From Mycosarcoma maydis (lineage: Eukaryota; Basidiomycota; Ustilaginomycetes; Ustilaginales), in the NCBI RefSeq assembly GCF_000328475.2, contig NC_026482.1, positions 1,054,001 through 1,118,000 on the forward strand: a stretch of DNA of 64,000 nt. Direction: 5' to 3'. The translations under genes and the position numbers were made by a program. Each line of letters begins with the position of its first letter. Within the stretch, counting starts at the first letter, position 1. Positions 51,157 to 62,648 of this stretch are shown here, piece after piece. Below the pieces are notes generated by a model. The model made no database searches, was not told where the DNA came from, and saw only the letters and a program-made list of their open reading frames with translations.

Positions 51157-51952
51157 GGTGTGTAAACGATCCTTTCTGGAAGACAGAGCTCAGTGATATT
51201 GAATGGAAATGTGGCTGAGCGATGGATGGCGTGAGCCCAAAGCGTGGTAATTCGCCGCAGCCAATGAGTGCGCGGTGGTGATAAATCAAAGGCGAGACGG
51301 AGGGGACGAAAAAGTGGCAACAGTCAGAACTGCAGAAGCCAAAGAAGGAACGTCGAGGCAGTGGTGAAAGCGAGGAAAAGGGAGAAGGAACGTTGATTTT
51401 GATGAGGGCAACGGACGGAAACGAGGATGATAAGCGGGACGGATGGTGTGGAGAGGAAAGGTTAGGATAGGGTGAAGACGGCGGATACGGAACGAGACAA
51501 TGAGATTCGCGACGTAAGATGGCAGCAGTCGTGAGTGTTGCAACCAGCTGCCTGTGGTTAGGCAGAGTGAGGCACAGAGGCGACAGAAGTTTCAGTAACA
51601 AGGCGTGGCTAGGTCACGCCATGCCAAAGAGGAGCGCTTGAACGAGGTGAGCAAGATCAGTTGGCAGCACACGAGGCAGGAACGTCGTCGTAGCACACAC
51701 ACACACAACGCACACCGCACCAGACAGCACAGCACAGCAGACGGCACAACACGGCACGGCACCCTACAGTCGTGAGTGCATACCATTTGCACGCACTGAC
51801 TGCTTCAGGCGTGGTCGCAGAGTAATTTCGGTCTATTTTGTCAAATGAAATTCAGGCCCACAGCTACACCGACCCTTGTTCTTCTTTTTTTTTCCTTAAA
51901 GTACCGCCCCACCCTGATGAAATATAGTCGCGAGTTTTGTTAGTCTCAGATC

Positions 51953-51983
51953 TCCTTTTTCTTTTTTTTCTTTTTTTTTTTTG
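51953..51983. repeat. long pyrimidine (C/T) tract
   Basis: About 31 bases are almost only T with a few C. It may be a nucleosome-excluding or promoter element for the divergent neighbourhood, or simple slippage sequence. Confidence 0.85.
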
Positions 51984-54900
51984 TCTTGATGCATTTTCAT
52001 CGCAATGCTCTAGCACTGCTTTGAGCTCGGCTGAAAAAGAATCTGAATGTCAAGATCACGGATTCGTGATTTGATCAGACGAGCAAACGAACCCCTCTTT
52101 ATTTGACTGCGCCAGCCACGCAGCTCGATGTCATGTTTTCAAGTCAAAAAATTCTCCCTATCCTCAACACACTCCATTCTCTCGAATGGATAGCCTGAAG
52201 CCAGACGCGGCGAGAGGTATCTGCAGTCTGAAGTCAGAATATCTTGCTCATCCACGATCCTGGCGTTGGTCGATATCTCGAAACTTGGAGGGCAGCATTC
52301 CCCTTTTCCTCTTGGCACACGCACTTTTCATTCATCAAGAAAGAGCTCTGACAATTTCAATTGGGAGTGTCAGATTTTCAATCCCAGCTGCAGCAGGTTG
52401 ACTCGTTGTCCGTTCCGAAATTGCTGTATAAACCACACAAGTTCAAGGACTGACAGGCTCGTTCTTTGATAGCGACGATGCAATTCTGATGCAATTTTGC
52501 ACGTGTGAGTGTTTGCTGCTGCTGTTCGACAGAGTCCGCCATCGAGTCAGCAATACAACTTAGTTTGAATCAAACGAGCGAGCCATGTCTTCTGATTGGA
52601 AACTCAGCCCGCCGAAATTGTCAGAGCATGTGCGAGAAATGGTCTCTGCAGCGTTGCCTTTTACAATAATTACCGAGGATTGTCTTTGACTCTTGTCGAC
52701 GCAGTTCCGAGTCGTAAGTACCCCTGTCGCCCGCCGCTGCTGCTGCATGTTGCCGGCTCGAGGTAGACGTACGACGCTGTTCTATGCCCTTTCCTTTGTG
52801 ATCAAGGTGCCGCGCGTGCATTCGCCTTTGGCTAAGTAAGTTCTCAGTCATCTGTCACCTGCCGTGCCTGACTGGCACTATTGGCCCAAACTCGTGACTG
52901 GAATCGGCTTGGCCTTCTTGCTTAGTGTGCTGTGCAGCGTGTCAAAGTGTTCGGGATTTTCAATACTGCTGGCCGTGTCATGATTCACATTGCTGCTTCG
53001 AAATTTGGACTTATGCCGTTTGCTTTGCTGCGGCAATTATGCGACAAGCGACAATCGGGATCGCCGTTGCTGCGTCGGCTTGCAGAGTCTTGGCTGCGGC
53101 ATGCGGCGAGCCGGATATCTGACCCGTGCAGAGCCCAGTTGGACGCTCGATACAGTATCAAGCTTGCGCTACGCCATCTTAGCTGGCCAAGAACAGCTCC
53201 TTGCTCGTGGCTTTTTGTAGTCCATGGAATTCACGATTCACATTCACGGTTGTGGAATCACGAATACTCCCAACAATCTGCCAGCGAACAACCGACGCAC
53301 GCTTGACGCTCCTCGTCTGAATCCTGAGTCCATAACTCCCCCTTCTCGCCGACGGCACTGACACGCGCACCGTGATTCATGTCCCTTCTCGACTTCGCTT
53401 TAACTCATTCTTGCCGTCTCGCGCCTCGTCTGCGTCGGAGTGGCGCGTCGCCTCAATTTGTGATTCACAATCGGTAACGCCTTTCAAAATAGCGGACCCG
53501 CTCTTGAGTCGACCTTTTTTCCCACCAGACCCGCCAGCCCTTTCTTCTGTCAATCTTCTCTAGACATGGCTAGAGTTGTCGGTTGTCCACCTGTTCGTCT
53601 CGCATTCAGCCGAGGAACACGCGTCGTAAGTTCTTGATGCGCCATACTGTAGCTTGAGCTGTGGGTTCGAGCTTGCGGGCATCGTGTGGCGACAGAGCAA
53701 CCACAAACGATGACAATCACGAATTACAACCACGAGTTACATGTGCAGCAGGGCGGTCGCTTGGCTTGCTCGGTGCTGAGCAGATGTTCGCGCGGCAAGC
53801 AAGGCTTGGTAGGCATTCGATACAACCTCGCAAGCCTCGAGCTTCTCAACGCAGGTACAAACACGAAACAAGACGCGGTGTGTTGGATAGCGAGGCAGCT
53901 CGCTGCGTGTAATCCGAGCTGGGAATTTCTCCGTCCCGCGTCATGAGCTCAACACGCCTATGCGCCCGACAATCACGACTTGGCAGTGCAGACGACGTAC
54001 GAGGCACGCCTTCTCCAAGTTACTCGCGGCGTTCCGTATCCGACTCGGATGTTTGCATACGCAATGCTGCTAATGGTACATCGCCCGAGTTCCGCCAAAT
54101 GGCTCTTCGCTCTTGTCGGAATGCGAAATGAAGGGTGCATTTCAATCGGATGTAGTCGGACTCGATCGCAGCGCTCAGTGCTCAGAGTTGTCTGTTCCCG
54201 TTTTGTTGTATAGTCAATTCCGGCTGATACAGACGGGCGACTCGTCTTTGGGACAGTCTTGAGAGCCAGGCGCACATTCACGGGACAGCGACACTCTGCA
54301 GACGTCACTGTACAGCTTGACACTTTGGAAAACAGTAGCGAGCAAGTGCACATCTTTGTTACTGCTGGTCGGTGTTGATGCTTTTCGCGCCGGGGATCTA
54401 AGGAACGCTGAGATCGACTTCCGTTGCCGACATGCTCCGTGGTCAGGATATCCGGGCGTGTGTACATTGGCAGTGCGTAGGTTATGACAACAAGCGTTTT
54501 CTGCAGCGAGTAAGTTGGTGATTGGCCACTTGGGAACTCGCTGCGTCGATTGTCGATACACCGGTCCCTCTTGGTGTAGTCGTTGTTGGTCTGCGAAAGG
54601 AACCTTGACCTCTGAGCGCGATCGATCGGCGTTGTCAGAGACGTTCGAGATACGTGGAGCACAATTAATTGTTTGCAGTGTAAGATCTTGATTCGTTGGC
54701 TGCCACATGAGAATTCTTTTCTCGTCCTCGATTTGCATCACGATTTTCGCACCAGCACATTTTCGAGGAAAAGAATTGGCAGTCAAATCAACGTCATTTC
54801 CGAACCCCTCTGTACAGTTCCCCTATCGGCCGATTTCAACAAGCAGATATAGTGCACCGGATTCTCGATCGAATAGGTCCTTCTTCGCTACCTTGAATAC

Positions 54901-55418
54901 ACCCTTGTGTCGTAAGTGAAGCGTTTTGACGGCAACTCTAGAGAGACAGCCTACCTGTGTCCCGATACTGGGTGTTCGCTCGACATGACGACGAGATGAT
55001 GGCCCGAACGTGGACCCTAACCAAGTCGTTCACCGATTGATGAGCTGCGGTGCACCTTTGGCGCTGTTTGCTAGACCCACTTTGATTTTCTCACACACAG
55101 CGAATTCAAACACGCACAAACGAACCACTTCTTGAATCGCCAATACAAACCGATTGTATTCACCAGACTTTTTTTTTTGGTTGTTGTCACTAAGTTAGAT
55201 ATTCAAGACAGCACTGACCTCTCGACAAGCAGGAAAGCACATTTCAGCAGTCACTCGTGACTCTCTCTGGCTTTGAAAGCAAATTTTCTTGCTCGAGGGC
55301 TGTTTGCTCAACGGATCAAAGGGTGGATGACAGGGTCAGGTGGCCAACGATCACAAAGTGCCTACTGGATCAAGGCAGCACCATCTGTACCTAGAAATGG
55401 AGAAATGGTCTCGACTTG

Positions 55419-55434
55419 CGCGCGCGCGCGCGCT
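55419..55434. repeat. alternating GC run
   Basis: Seven or eight GC dinucleotides in a row lie in otherwise mixed sequence, a potential Z-DNA former. It is about 850 bases upstream of the Grp1-like coding start. Confidence 0.85.
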
Positions 55435-56277
55435 TCACAGCGCCAAAGCATCAGAGGTGTGAAAAGTCATCCAAGTCTGCTCATCCACCATTTCGGAGAG
55501 CGGCAGGATGATGGCGCACATTCTGGGATTGCGCTGATGCAGAAAGCTTGGATGCACCAAATGAAGGCAAGGCGTGTGAAGCAAAGGCGTGTGTGGTGTG
55601 ATTGGTGTGTATGCGACGAGTGGGTATTTGACTGAGGGCGTGCGTGTAGGTCTGTGTTTGTATTCTTTCTTCTCGTGCGCGTGTCTGCGGTGTGTTTCTG
55701 CGCCAGCTGCTCCTCTCTGCACTCTCTTCCCACACCAAAGCTCAGCTCAGCGCCGTGGCAAATTCTTGTGAACGACACACCATCTTCTTTCTCTGTTCCG
55801 CAGTTCCCGGTTTCGATATCGTCGAGCTTCGTTCCTTTCTTCATTGTTGCTTCTCGCTTCTCATACTCGTATACCTGTCTCAAGACTCGTCCGTCTCGTC
55901 TTTCTCGTCTCGGTTTCAGCATTGGCTCGATTGTATCGGTAAGTCGTCTCACCTCGCTCCATCTCCTCAGTCATTGCCTCGATCTCACTCACATACCGGC
56001 CCTTGAACATTGTTGCTAACCGTTTTCTCTACTCCTGCTCCAACATTCTTGTTCTGATCCATTGTTCATCTTTGAATCACCTCTCAAATTCTGTCGACAT
56101 CACGGCTGCTCATCGTATATCTACTTGTGCGCCGACTAACACCACAATCCACCTCAACATCTTTTCGACTTTGTGCCCTATCGCATGTCACCACCATTGA
56201 CCAATGTTGTCCATCATTCCCACAGATAGTCCTCAGGATACCTTTTAGCTCGTCCAATCTCACGAATCTAGTTCAAG

Positions 56278-57737
56278 ATGGCCGCCAAAGTTTACGTTGG
56301 AAACCTCTCGTGGAACACCACCGACGACAGTCTCGCCCACGCCTTTTCGACCTATGGTCAGCTCACCGACTACATTGTCATGAAGGACCGCGAGACCGGC
56401 CGCTCGCGCGGTTTCGGTTTCGTCACCTTTGCCACCCAGGCCGAGGCTGACGCCGCCATTGCCGCACTCAACGAGCAGGAGCTCGACGGCCGTCGCATCC
56501 GTGTCAACATGGCTAACTCTCGCCCTGCTGGCGGTATGGGCGGCGGCTACGGTGGTGTCACTGGCCAGTACGGCGCCAACGCCTACGGTGCCCAGGGTGG
56601 CTACGGTGGCTACGGCGGTCAGCCCGGCGGATTCCAACAGCCCGGCGGCTTTCAGCAGCAGGGTGGCTACCCTCAGCAGGGCGGCTACGGTGGCTACCAG
56701 CAGCCTGGTTTCCAGCCCCAGCAGGGCGGCTACGGCGCTCCTCAGCAGGGCTACGGCGCTCCTCAGCAGGGTGGCTACGGAGGGTAAGTAACAAATCAAT
56801 CCAAGAGACCCCTTTCTTGCCTCGTTCCGTTTCTGCACCGTCATCAGTTGGCGTGCGGTGTACATGCATCGGTCCCAGCTCTCGTTCTTGTCGCAATGTT
56901 CGCCCGCACCGTCGAAGCTTGCGCAGCTGCCTCTTGCACTGCACCAGTTCGACAAGGCTTCCCTATACCGCTGCTACTTGCTTTCGAGCACGACGCGCAC
57001 GATGCGTTCGCCCTCCACCTTACATTTCTGTACTCGTTCGTGTTCTCAACCGCGCTTCTTCTCGTTTCTGTGTTCCTCCCTTTGCTTCTACCGCTTGCCG
57101 CTCCTTTTCGATCGTCGTTTCGTCCCGATTCCGGTCTCGTCCGCGTTCATTTCGGTCCTTCGCCGCGTCAACGCCCACTAACTTGATCGTTGCTGCGCGT
57201 CGCTTCTTCTCGGTGCCTCGGTGCTTCGGTTCCTCGCCTTCGACCTTCGATCTTCGGCTCTCTTGCTGTGCTCTCCATTGTGTCCCGCAACATCAACAAC
57301 AACAGCTACGGTGCTCAGCAGGGATTCCAGCAGCCCGCGCAGCAGAACAGTGGCTCGTACAACGGCCAGGGCTACTAAGCTGCTTGATGCTTCTTGTTCC
57401 TTCTCGTCTCTAGTCCCGCTTCCGTCATCCCTTGGCGTTAGTCGAAAAGCCGATGTCATAAACAAAGGGTTTAGCTCGAGAATCATCGTGTCTCTAACTA
57501 TGTTTCCTGTAAACGTTGCTTGGAATTGACGGTCGATGTTCTTGATCTTCTATCTCAAATTTCCGGCTCGCTTCTGTCCTTGGATCGTTCTTGATGTTCT
57601 TGAGTTCTGTTGGGTTGCATGCCGTTCGGTCTTCTCACACACTCTCTCCTCGAGGTCGGATCACTGACATTTATTTGTCTTTTCTCACTTTCGCGTCTTG
57701 TTTTTTTATCTTCAGATACAACGGACAGAGCCAGTAG
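56278..57737 (+). CDS. grp1: glycine-rich RRM protein (Grp1 type) with two alternative last exons
   Basis: Exon 1 (56278-56783) codes an N-terminal RRM (about 4-79; RNP2 KVYVGNLSW, RNP1 RGFGFVTF) and a Gly/Gln/Tyr-rich low-complexity region with GGYGG and PQQGGY repeats. A GTAAGT donor at 56784 can join either of two acceptors in phase. Acceptor 57305 (AACAACAG) gives exon 57306-57378, ending NGQGY (192 residues). Acceptor 57715 (TTATCTTCAG) gives exon 57716-57737, ending NGQSQ (175 residues). The second acceptor has the better pyrimidine tract. Proteins of this build bind RNA and phase-separate. Grp1 of U. maydis accompanies Rrm4 on mRNAs moved along microtubules; equivalence is inferred from build and likely species. 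A probable 287-bp 5' UTR intron precedes it. Confidence 0.9.
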
Positions 57738-58547
57738 ACGACTCTTGTCGGGGCATCGGTTCTAGTGTTGTAGTCTCTCTCTTTTGATCGCTGGTTGTCC
57801 CTCGAGCCATGTCGAGGGTTGCGTAACATTTCAAGGGATTGATGCGATCTCAGACACGGCTATCGTCGTTTTTCGATCCTGCGATACTAGGTTCATTGCT
57901 TATGTCGAGCACTTCAACAAGGAGGTAGCCGCAACTCTTTGCGCACCCGGTCCAAACATTTCCGCACCGCTTGCAGAACCACATTGAAAAAACATCCTCA
58001 ATCTCATTCGCTCTTCCCCCCTCCCTGAGCATAAAGCGCGTGCCAGGTGTGCTCTCATGCCCGTGTTGACTGTTACGTCCTGCCACTCGATGCCAATTGC
58101 ACCGCATCTTGCGTGCCACACAAGCGTGAAGCAGCAAGCATGAGACAGGATTACGTATTGATACAACTTGCACGACGTCTGCGCTGAACGAATCAACGCG
58201 ATTGGTGACTGACTAGAACAGAATACGCGGATAGGCTTAAGGCCTAGCATGAAGAATGGGGGTTTTCTTTCTTTCTCTTTTTACTTGAAGGGATCTAGGT
58301 AGGAGAACGCAGCACTGAATCAGGACTTGAGAGCTCGCAAAGCAATGTCACAGCAATGGAACGAAACAACGGAAGGAAAACGGATGAGCAAATAGAGAGG
58401 AGTCGAAGCGCGCCGAAAAGCGAATTGGGTTAGAAGTACACCTGCGAGAAAAAAAACCAACGATAACGAGCGTAAACGAGCACAAGGCAGAGATGGGAAC
58501 AAGCTGAGTGGCAACGCTACATTGGATAGCAACGCCGAACGAGACGA
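57738..58547. other. convergent 3' intergenic region
   Basis: These 810 bases lie between the convergent Grp1-like gene and the next minus-strand gene. No recognisable content is seen apart from probable 3' UTRs. Confidence 0.45.
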
Positions 58548-59258
58548 TCACGGAGAGTGGCAGAGTTGACTTGGCTGTGACGACTCGACTCTGGAACAGG
58601 CGCCACAGTCCGGACATGTCGCCCAGAGTTGCGAACCCATTCCATCATTGTATCTGACACACAGCTGCGGGATGCTTTTGCACTGAGGTCCGTGTACGCT
58701 CTCGCTGGTGCGATTACTGGCGTAATCTACTTGCATGTCGTCTGCATCGCTGAACGAGTTGTGACGTCCCGGAGCAGGGCCCAGAATGCCAAAAGTTGTC
58801 GAGGGTGATGTCGAAGGGTACGGTTCTACATCGGGATACTGACTGGGCACAGCCGTGCTGAAGTAGTCCGAGCCGGCTGAATCTTTGTATTGGTGACCAA
58901 AGCGCGAGCTGGATGAAGGAGGCGTTTCAAAATTGCTGCTCGAGCCCGACGAAGCGCCAGCTGTCAAGCGGTCGTAGCGCAGCTGCGCCAGCACCGCCTG
59001 ATTGGCATCGCCAGGAAGCGGATGGAACCGAGCGTCGGCGTTAAACACGAGACCTGCAGATCGAGGCAAGCTGAGCTTCGGTCGCACTTGGTACTCAGCG
59101 CCACCGACCAAGGTGTCCATTTCGTCAAAAGCCTTGCGCTTCTTACTACTGCAACCAGCGTGTACGCCCCCAATAGTCATGGGGGCAGTGGCGGAAGTGT
59201 GGCCCAGCTCGATCGGGTTGTAGGTAATCGATTCAAATCCGTAGCTTTGAAAGTCCAT
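58548..59258 (-). CDS. unrecognised protein with C-terminal CPxC cluster
   Basis: A single-exon frame of 236 residues from the Met at 59258 (MDFQSYGFESITYNPIELG); a Met 21 codons upstream also exists. I do not recognise a family. The visible features are a basic patch KKRKAFDEMD near residue 40 that could be a nuclear signal, a Ser/Pro-rich middle, and a C-terminal end with CPDCGACSR, i.e. three cysteines spaced CxxCxxC. Codon use (many third-position C and G) is like its neighbours, which supports a real gene. A regulatory or nuclear role is a guess. Confidence 0.6.
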   Translation of the reverse strand: MDFQSYGFESITYNPIELGHTSATAPMTIGGVHAGCSSKKRKAFDEMDTLVGGAEYQVRPKLSLPRSAGLVFNADARFHPLPGDANQAVLAQLRYDRLTAGASSGSSSNFETPPSSSSRFGHQYKDSAGSDYFSTAVPSQYPDVEPYPSTSPSTTFGILGPAPGRHNSFSDADDMQVDYASNRTSESVHGPQCKSIPQLCVRYNDGMGSQLWATCPDCGACSRVESSQPSQLCHSP

Positions 59259-60363
59259 CTTGAGCGTTTGAAGTATGTGCGCGTAGCGTGTAACGTGGAA
59301 ACACTTGGGCGAACAATCCACAATCGCGAATGGATGCTGTTGACAGAGCCGAAGACGGTCCAGCCGAGCAAGATAGCAGGTGTAGCTGAAGCGACGCGGA
59401 AGTGGATGTTACCGATGCGTTACTCGACGCGAGAATTCTCTGGAATCCACGCTTCGTGATTCTGGCAGATCCACGATTTTCGGTTTCCCTTTCTTTTTGG
59501 CTTTTTTTTTTCTCCGTGCGGAGATGTGCGAGTAAGGACACTGTGCTGAGCAACCAGTAATTCTCTTTGCAACCAAAAAGCGGGTTTATCGGAGAATTAT
59601 GCGAAAGCGAGTAGTCTAACAGCTTGCTTTGGGTTGCATGTAATGGTAATGAGTGTTCAGCAGGAGCTGGAGATGCTTGGTGTAGTGACGGTACAGGTAG
59701 CAAGGACGGGCTAGTGGTGGGGAGTGGGATGTGGTGGCAAAGAGAAAAGGCAAAGAGGATTGAATGCTTTTCGCAAATACAATCACGAATCCAGCTCAAG
59801 CTTCGTGGAGAGCAAATCACGGCAAGCTCGCTCACGACCCACCACTCACGACTACAGCACGAGGGTGGTGGAGCAGTCGAGGCGCGAAATTATGTGATTG
59901 CCTCGGATGAACGCGCATCGCGACCAAGCGCGAGGCCCTTCGCTGCTCACACGGGCGGAACGAACAAACGAACGAGGGCGCGTGCGGCGGGCGGCGCGCG
60001 GGCGTTGGGTCAGAAATCTGGGGTGCTTGCTTCTCAGATTGGAATGAACGAGAATCACGAATCGGCTAAATTCGAAAGTCCTCTTCGGTCGATCCGGCAA
60101 ACTCACGATCCTTATTAAATTATTTTTCTTAAACAATTTTCATCATTAATTTCTTATTATTTAAATTCATTCACGATTTCGGGCACCCGACTCTCTAACA
60201 GCGGTCAAATTTTTGGTCCTTTCCGCAGTCGACATTCACGATTCACGAGACTGACTTGCATGACAATCGTGAATGTCTCTGAGCTTCTTGCCGTTTTCGT
60301 CGCAGCTAGATATTGCTGCCATCACCTCGGGCCACCACTAACTAAAGTCGGATCTCACCCGAA
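59259..60363. promoter_or_regulatory. divergent promoter region with an AT-rich island
   Basis: These 1,105 bases hold motif-family copies near 59452, 59476, 59782, 60054, 60168 and 60231-60277. A strongly AT-rich island lies at about 60110-60170. No gene is seen. Confidence 0.5.
60231..60277. repeat. 13-bp perfect inverted repeat made of motif units
   Basis: GACATTCACGATT at 60231-60243 and its exact reverse complement at 60265-60277 are separated by 21 bases. The second arm ends 86 bases before the DUS4 start codon. The loop holds a further ATTCACG unit. Confidence 0.9.
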
Positions 60364-61797
60364 ATGCCGGGGCCCAACGGAGTGGCGTCAGCTTCGAGCC
60401 TACAACCAATATCAAACTACCCGAGCTACGATCCTGATGCGATCCAACTGCCACCGCACCTCCTCCTCGATGCGTTCCACGGCCTCAACGTCTGTGCGCC
60501 GATGGTGCGATACTCAAAGTTGGCCTTCCGCACGCTCGTATCACGATATGAGACGCATATCACAACAACGCCAATGATCTTGGCGAAAGAATTCAGCAGG
60601 ACCGAGGCAGCACGCAATTCGGAGTTTTCGACGAATCAATATGAGCGTGGGACGTACGAGCTGCTGCCTGGGATTGCCGAAGGATGCGAGAGTGCACAGC
60701 GACGGCTATCGGATCGGCACGATTCCGACTGGAAAAGTGATAAAATGCCATCGGCGGCGCCGTCAGCACCGGACGGCGGACAAGGTTGTACCAACGGCGA
60801 AGCAGAACGAGAGGCGCAAGCACAGCATCTCAAGCTTGCCAAACAAAAGGTGCGCGTTCGTGGAGCGCTAGTGGCTCAGTTTGCCTCAAGCAAACCCGAG
60901 CCGTTTGCGGATGCATCCGAGTTGATCGGACGGTTTGTCGACGGTGTCGATCTCAACTGTGGCTGCCCGCAACCCTGGGCGTACGAGGAACTGCTTGGCT
61001 CGTATCTCCTCCGACAGCCCGAGACGGTGCGTGATATGGTTCGCGCTGTCAAAGCACGGATGGGATCCGACTTCTGCGTTAGCGTCAAGATACGTATCGA
61101 TCCAGATCTGCGTCTTACCGATGCGCTGGTGCGCAACGCGCTACACGCCGGCGCATCGATTCTTCAGATTCACGGTCGCACACGCTGGCAGTCATCGTCG
61201 GAACCGGTGAATCTGGATGGCATCAAGTTCGCCGTCGATGCAGCCAACGCTTGCGGATTCAGGACAAGTTGGGGCTCAAAGGGTGGCGCAGCTGCGAGAT
61301 TTGCTGATGGCGGAAGTGGCGGCTTGGTGCCTTGTGTTGCAAATGGCGATGTGTGGACGCTAGACGATGCAATCCACTATCGTCAGACGACTGGGTGTAG
61401 GGGTGCAATGAGCGCTCGGGGTCTGCTCGCCAACCCGGCGCTTTTCTCAGGTTACAACCAAACTCCACCTGAGGCAGTAGGCTTGTTCCATAAGATTGCC
61501 ACCAGTTGGGGACTCCACACAGGGCTCATCCAGCGTCATTTGGCCTACATGTTGGAGGGCAGTTTTCAGAGTAGAGCCGAAGCGATCCACTTTAACTCGC
61601 TGAGTGGCGGAGCTTCCATGATGGATTACTTGGCAGAGCAGGGCTTGTTGTGGAGTGAGGCGAAGCATGCTGATCCGCTCGCGGATAGACTTGGGTTCGG
61701 TGGGGCGACTAGAGGAATCATCGGGAAAGCAGAACGGGGTGTCGGGCCGTTGAGGTGCTGGTCGCCGAGCGAAACGCTTGCTGGCATCGGATTGTAG
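60364..61797 (+). CDS. DUS4: tRNA-dihydrouridine synthase, Dus4 type
   Basis: A single-exon gene of 477 residues. The N-terminal TIM-barrel start is VCAPMVRYSKLAFR (about 43-56), followed by TPMILAKEF. The catalytic cysteine is C201 in LNCGCPQPWA. FMN and tRNA contacts include VKIRIDPDLR and HGRTR at 270-274, then VANGDVWTLDDA near the C-terminus. Dus4 reduces uridines in the D loop (positions 20a and 20b in yeast) with FMN and NADPH. An insert of about 65 residues (roughly 100-165, charged and Ser/Ala-rich) separates the first conserved blocks and is not in yeast or human forms as I know them. It is convergent with ASF1. Confidence 0.93.
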   Translation: MPGPNGVASASSLQPISNYPSYDPDAIQLPPHLLLDAFHGLNVCAPMVRYSKLAFRTLVSRYETHITTTPMILAKEFSRTEAARNSEFSTNQYERGTYELLPGIAEGCESAQRRLSDRHDSDWKSDKMPSAAPSAPDGGQGCTNGEAEREAQAQHLKLAKQKVRVRGALVAQFASSKPEPFADASELIGRFVDGVDLNCGCPQPWAYEELLGSYLLRQPETVRDMVRAVKARMGSDFCVSVKIRIDPDLRLTDALVRNALHAGASILQIHGRTRWQSSSEPVNLDGIKFAVDAANACGFRTSWGSKGGAAARFADGGSGGLVPCVANGDVWTLDDAIHYRQTTGCRGAMSARGLLANPALFSGYNQTPPEAVGLFHKIATSWGLHTGLIQRHLAYMLEGSFQSRAEAIHFNSLSGGASMMDYLAEQGLLWSEAKHADPLADRLGFGGATRGIIGKAERGVGPLRCWSPSETLAGIGL

Positions 61798-62029
61798 CGC
61801 TTCCTTCTGTCGTTGGTCCTGTCGTGCGCTGCTCTCGCTAAAAACGGTCGAACGGAATCGTTCTTTCGACCTTGTACTTGTACTTGTGTATTTCTAATCT
61901 ATCCTCACCGCACACGCATCCACTCGTTTTGCACTTTGCCATTGCAACGACATGCATCGCTTCTGATCTTTTTCAACCGACTTTGTCTTTTTATTGCGAA
62001 GATGCCACCCCGGCAGCCAAGCCACTCGT

Positions 62030-62648
62030 TTATGCAGTCAAGCCCTCTGCCGAGCCCTGTTGTTGTGTTGAAGCGCTTGCTGTAGCCGAGTCGTCCCACT
62101 TGATGTTGAAACGTGTCACTCGCGGCTTCGAGACCAACACTTCCCTTCTGACCTGTGTCAAGTCGACTTTTTCTGGCGGGTTCTCTCGCAACTCTTCCGA
62201 CTCGTACGCGTTGTTGACATAGTATCCGACGCGAATGAATTCTTGATCGCGATACGACGCTGTGAGAAGGATCACTGTGACTCCCAACAAGTCTTCAGGC
62301 GGAATTTTGGACGGTGAAGGTGCCGCTGCCTCAAACTCGAATGAATTTACCCCTGCAAACGACCGTTCAAATGGAGACAAAGTCAGTAATGCGCGGGAAG
62401 AATAGAGGCGCTGACCAAAGGGAAGGCGTGGGAATCGTTGACTTACCGACGGGAACAGGTCCCACCATACAAGTGTCGAGCTCTTGGTCGTACTTCTCAT
62501 CGCCCGCAGATCCGACATAAACCAACCTCCATTCAAGGTCATCTTGCAGAGGCGAGATGCACTCGAACGTGATCTTGAAGACGTAAGGGTCTTTGAAACT
62601 GGCTTCCGCATTGAGGATCTCTACGCTTTGCAGATGAACGATCGACAT
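62030..62648 (-). CDS. ASF1: histone chaperone ASF1
   Basis: Two exons, 62648-62447 and 62352-62030, give 174 residues; the 94-bp intron (GTAAGT, TTGCAG) restores [14 protein letters not shown]. The Ig-like core is nearly complete: [75 protein letters not shown] and [18 protein letters not shown]1 binds H3-H4 dimers and hands them to CAF-1 or HIRA. The C-terminal tail is short and neutral ([11 protein letters not shown]), unlike the long acidic tail of S. cerevisiae Asf1. The start is the Met that opens the first strand. Confidence 0.96.

Larger units (their letters stand above)
51157..56277. other. 5.1-kb gene-free region upstream of the Grp1-like gene
   Basis: No supportable gene is found. 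It contains a long pyrimidine tract at 51953-51983 and an alternating GC run at 55419-55434. Motif-family copies lie at about 52053, 53228-53265, 53370, 53460, 53712 and 53970. A probable 5' UTR intron of the RRM gene lies at 55939-56225 (GTAAGT donor, CCCACAG acceptor, 287 bp). Several ATG-plus-GTAAGT combinations (e.g. 53566, 52750) gave no convincing protein. Confidence 0.5.

Noticed and set aside
52584..53306. Possible small spliced gene with a Cys-rich second exon
   Set aside because: Several donor and acceptor choices give unrelated short peptides without signal peptide or family resemblance.
53566..53630. ATG followed by 20 codons and a GTAAGT donor
   Set aside because: It looks like a first exon, but no downstream exon in phase gives a convincing protein.
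53973..54662. 229-codon minus-strand frame
   Set aside because: The composition is random-like and there is no hydrophobic or domain pattern; likely chance.
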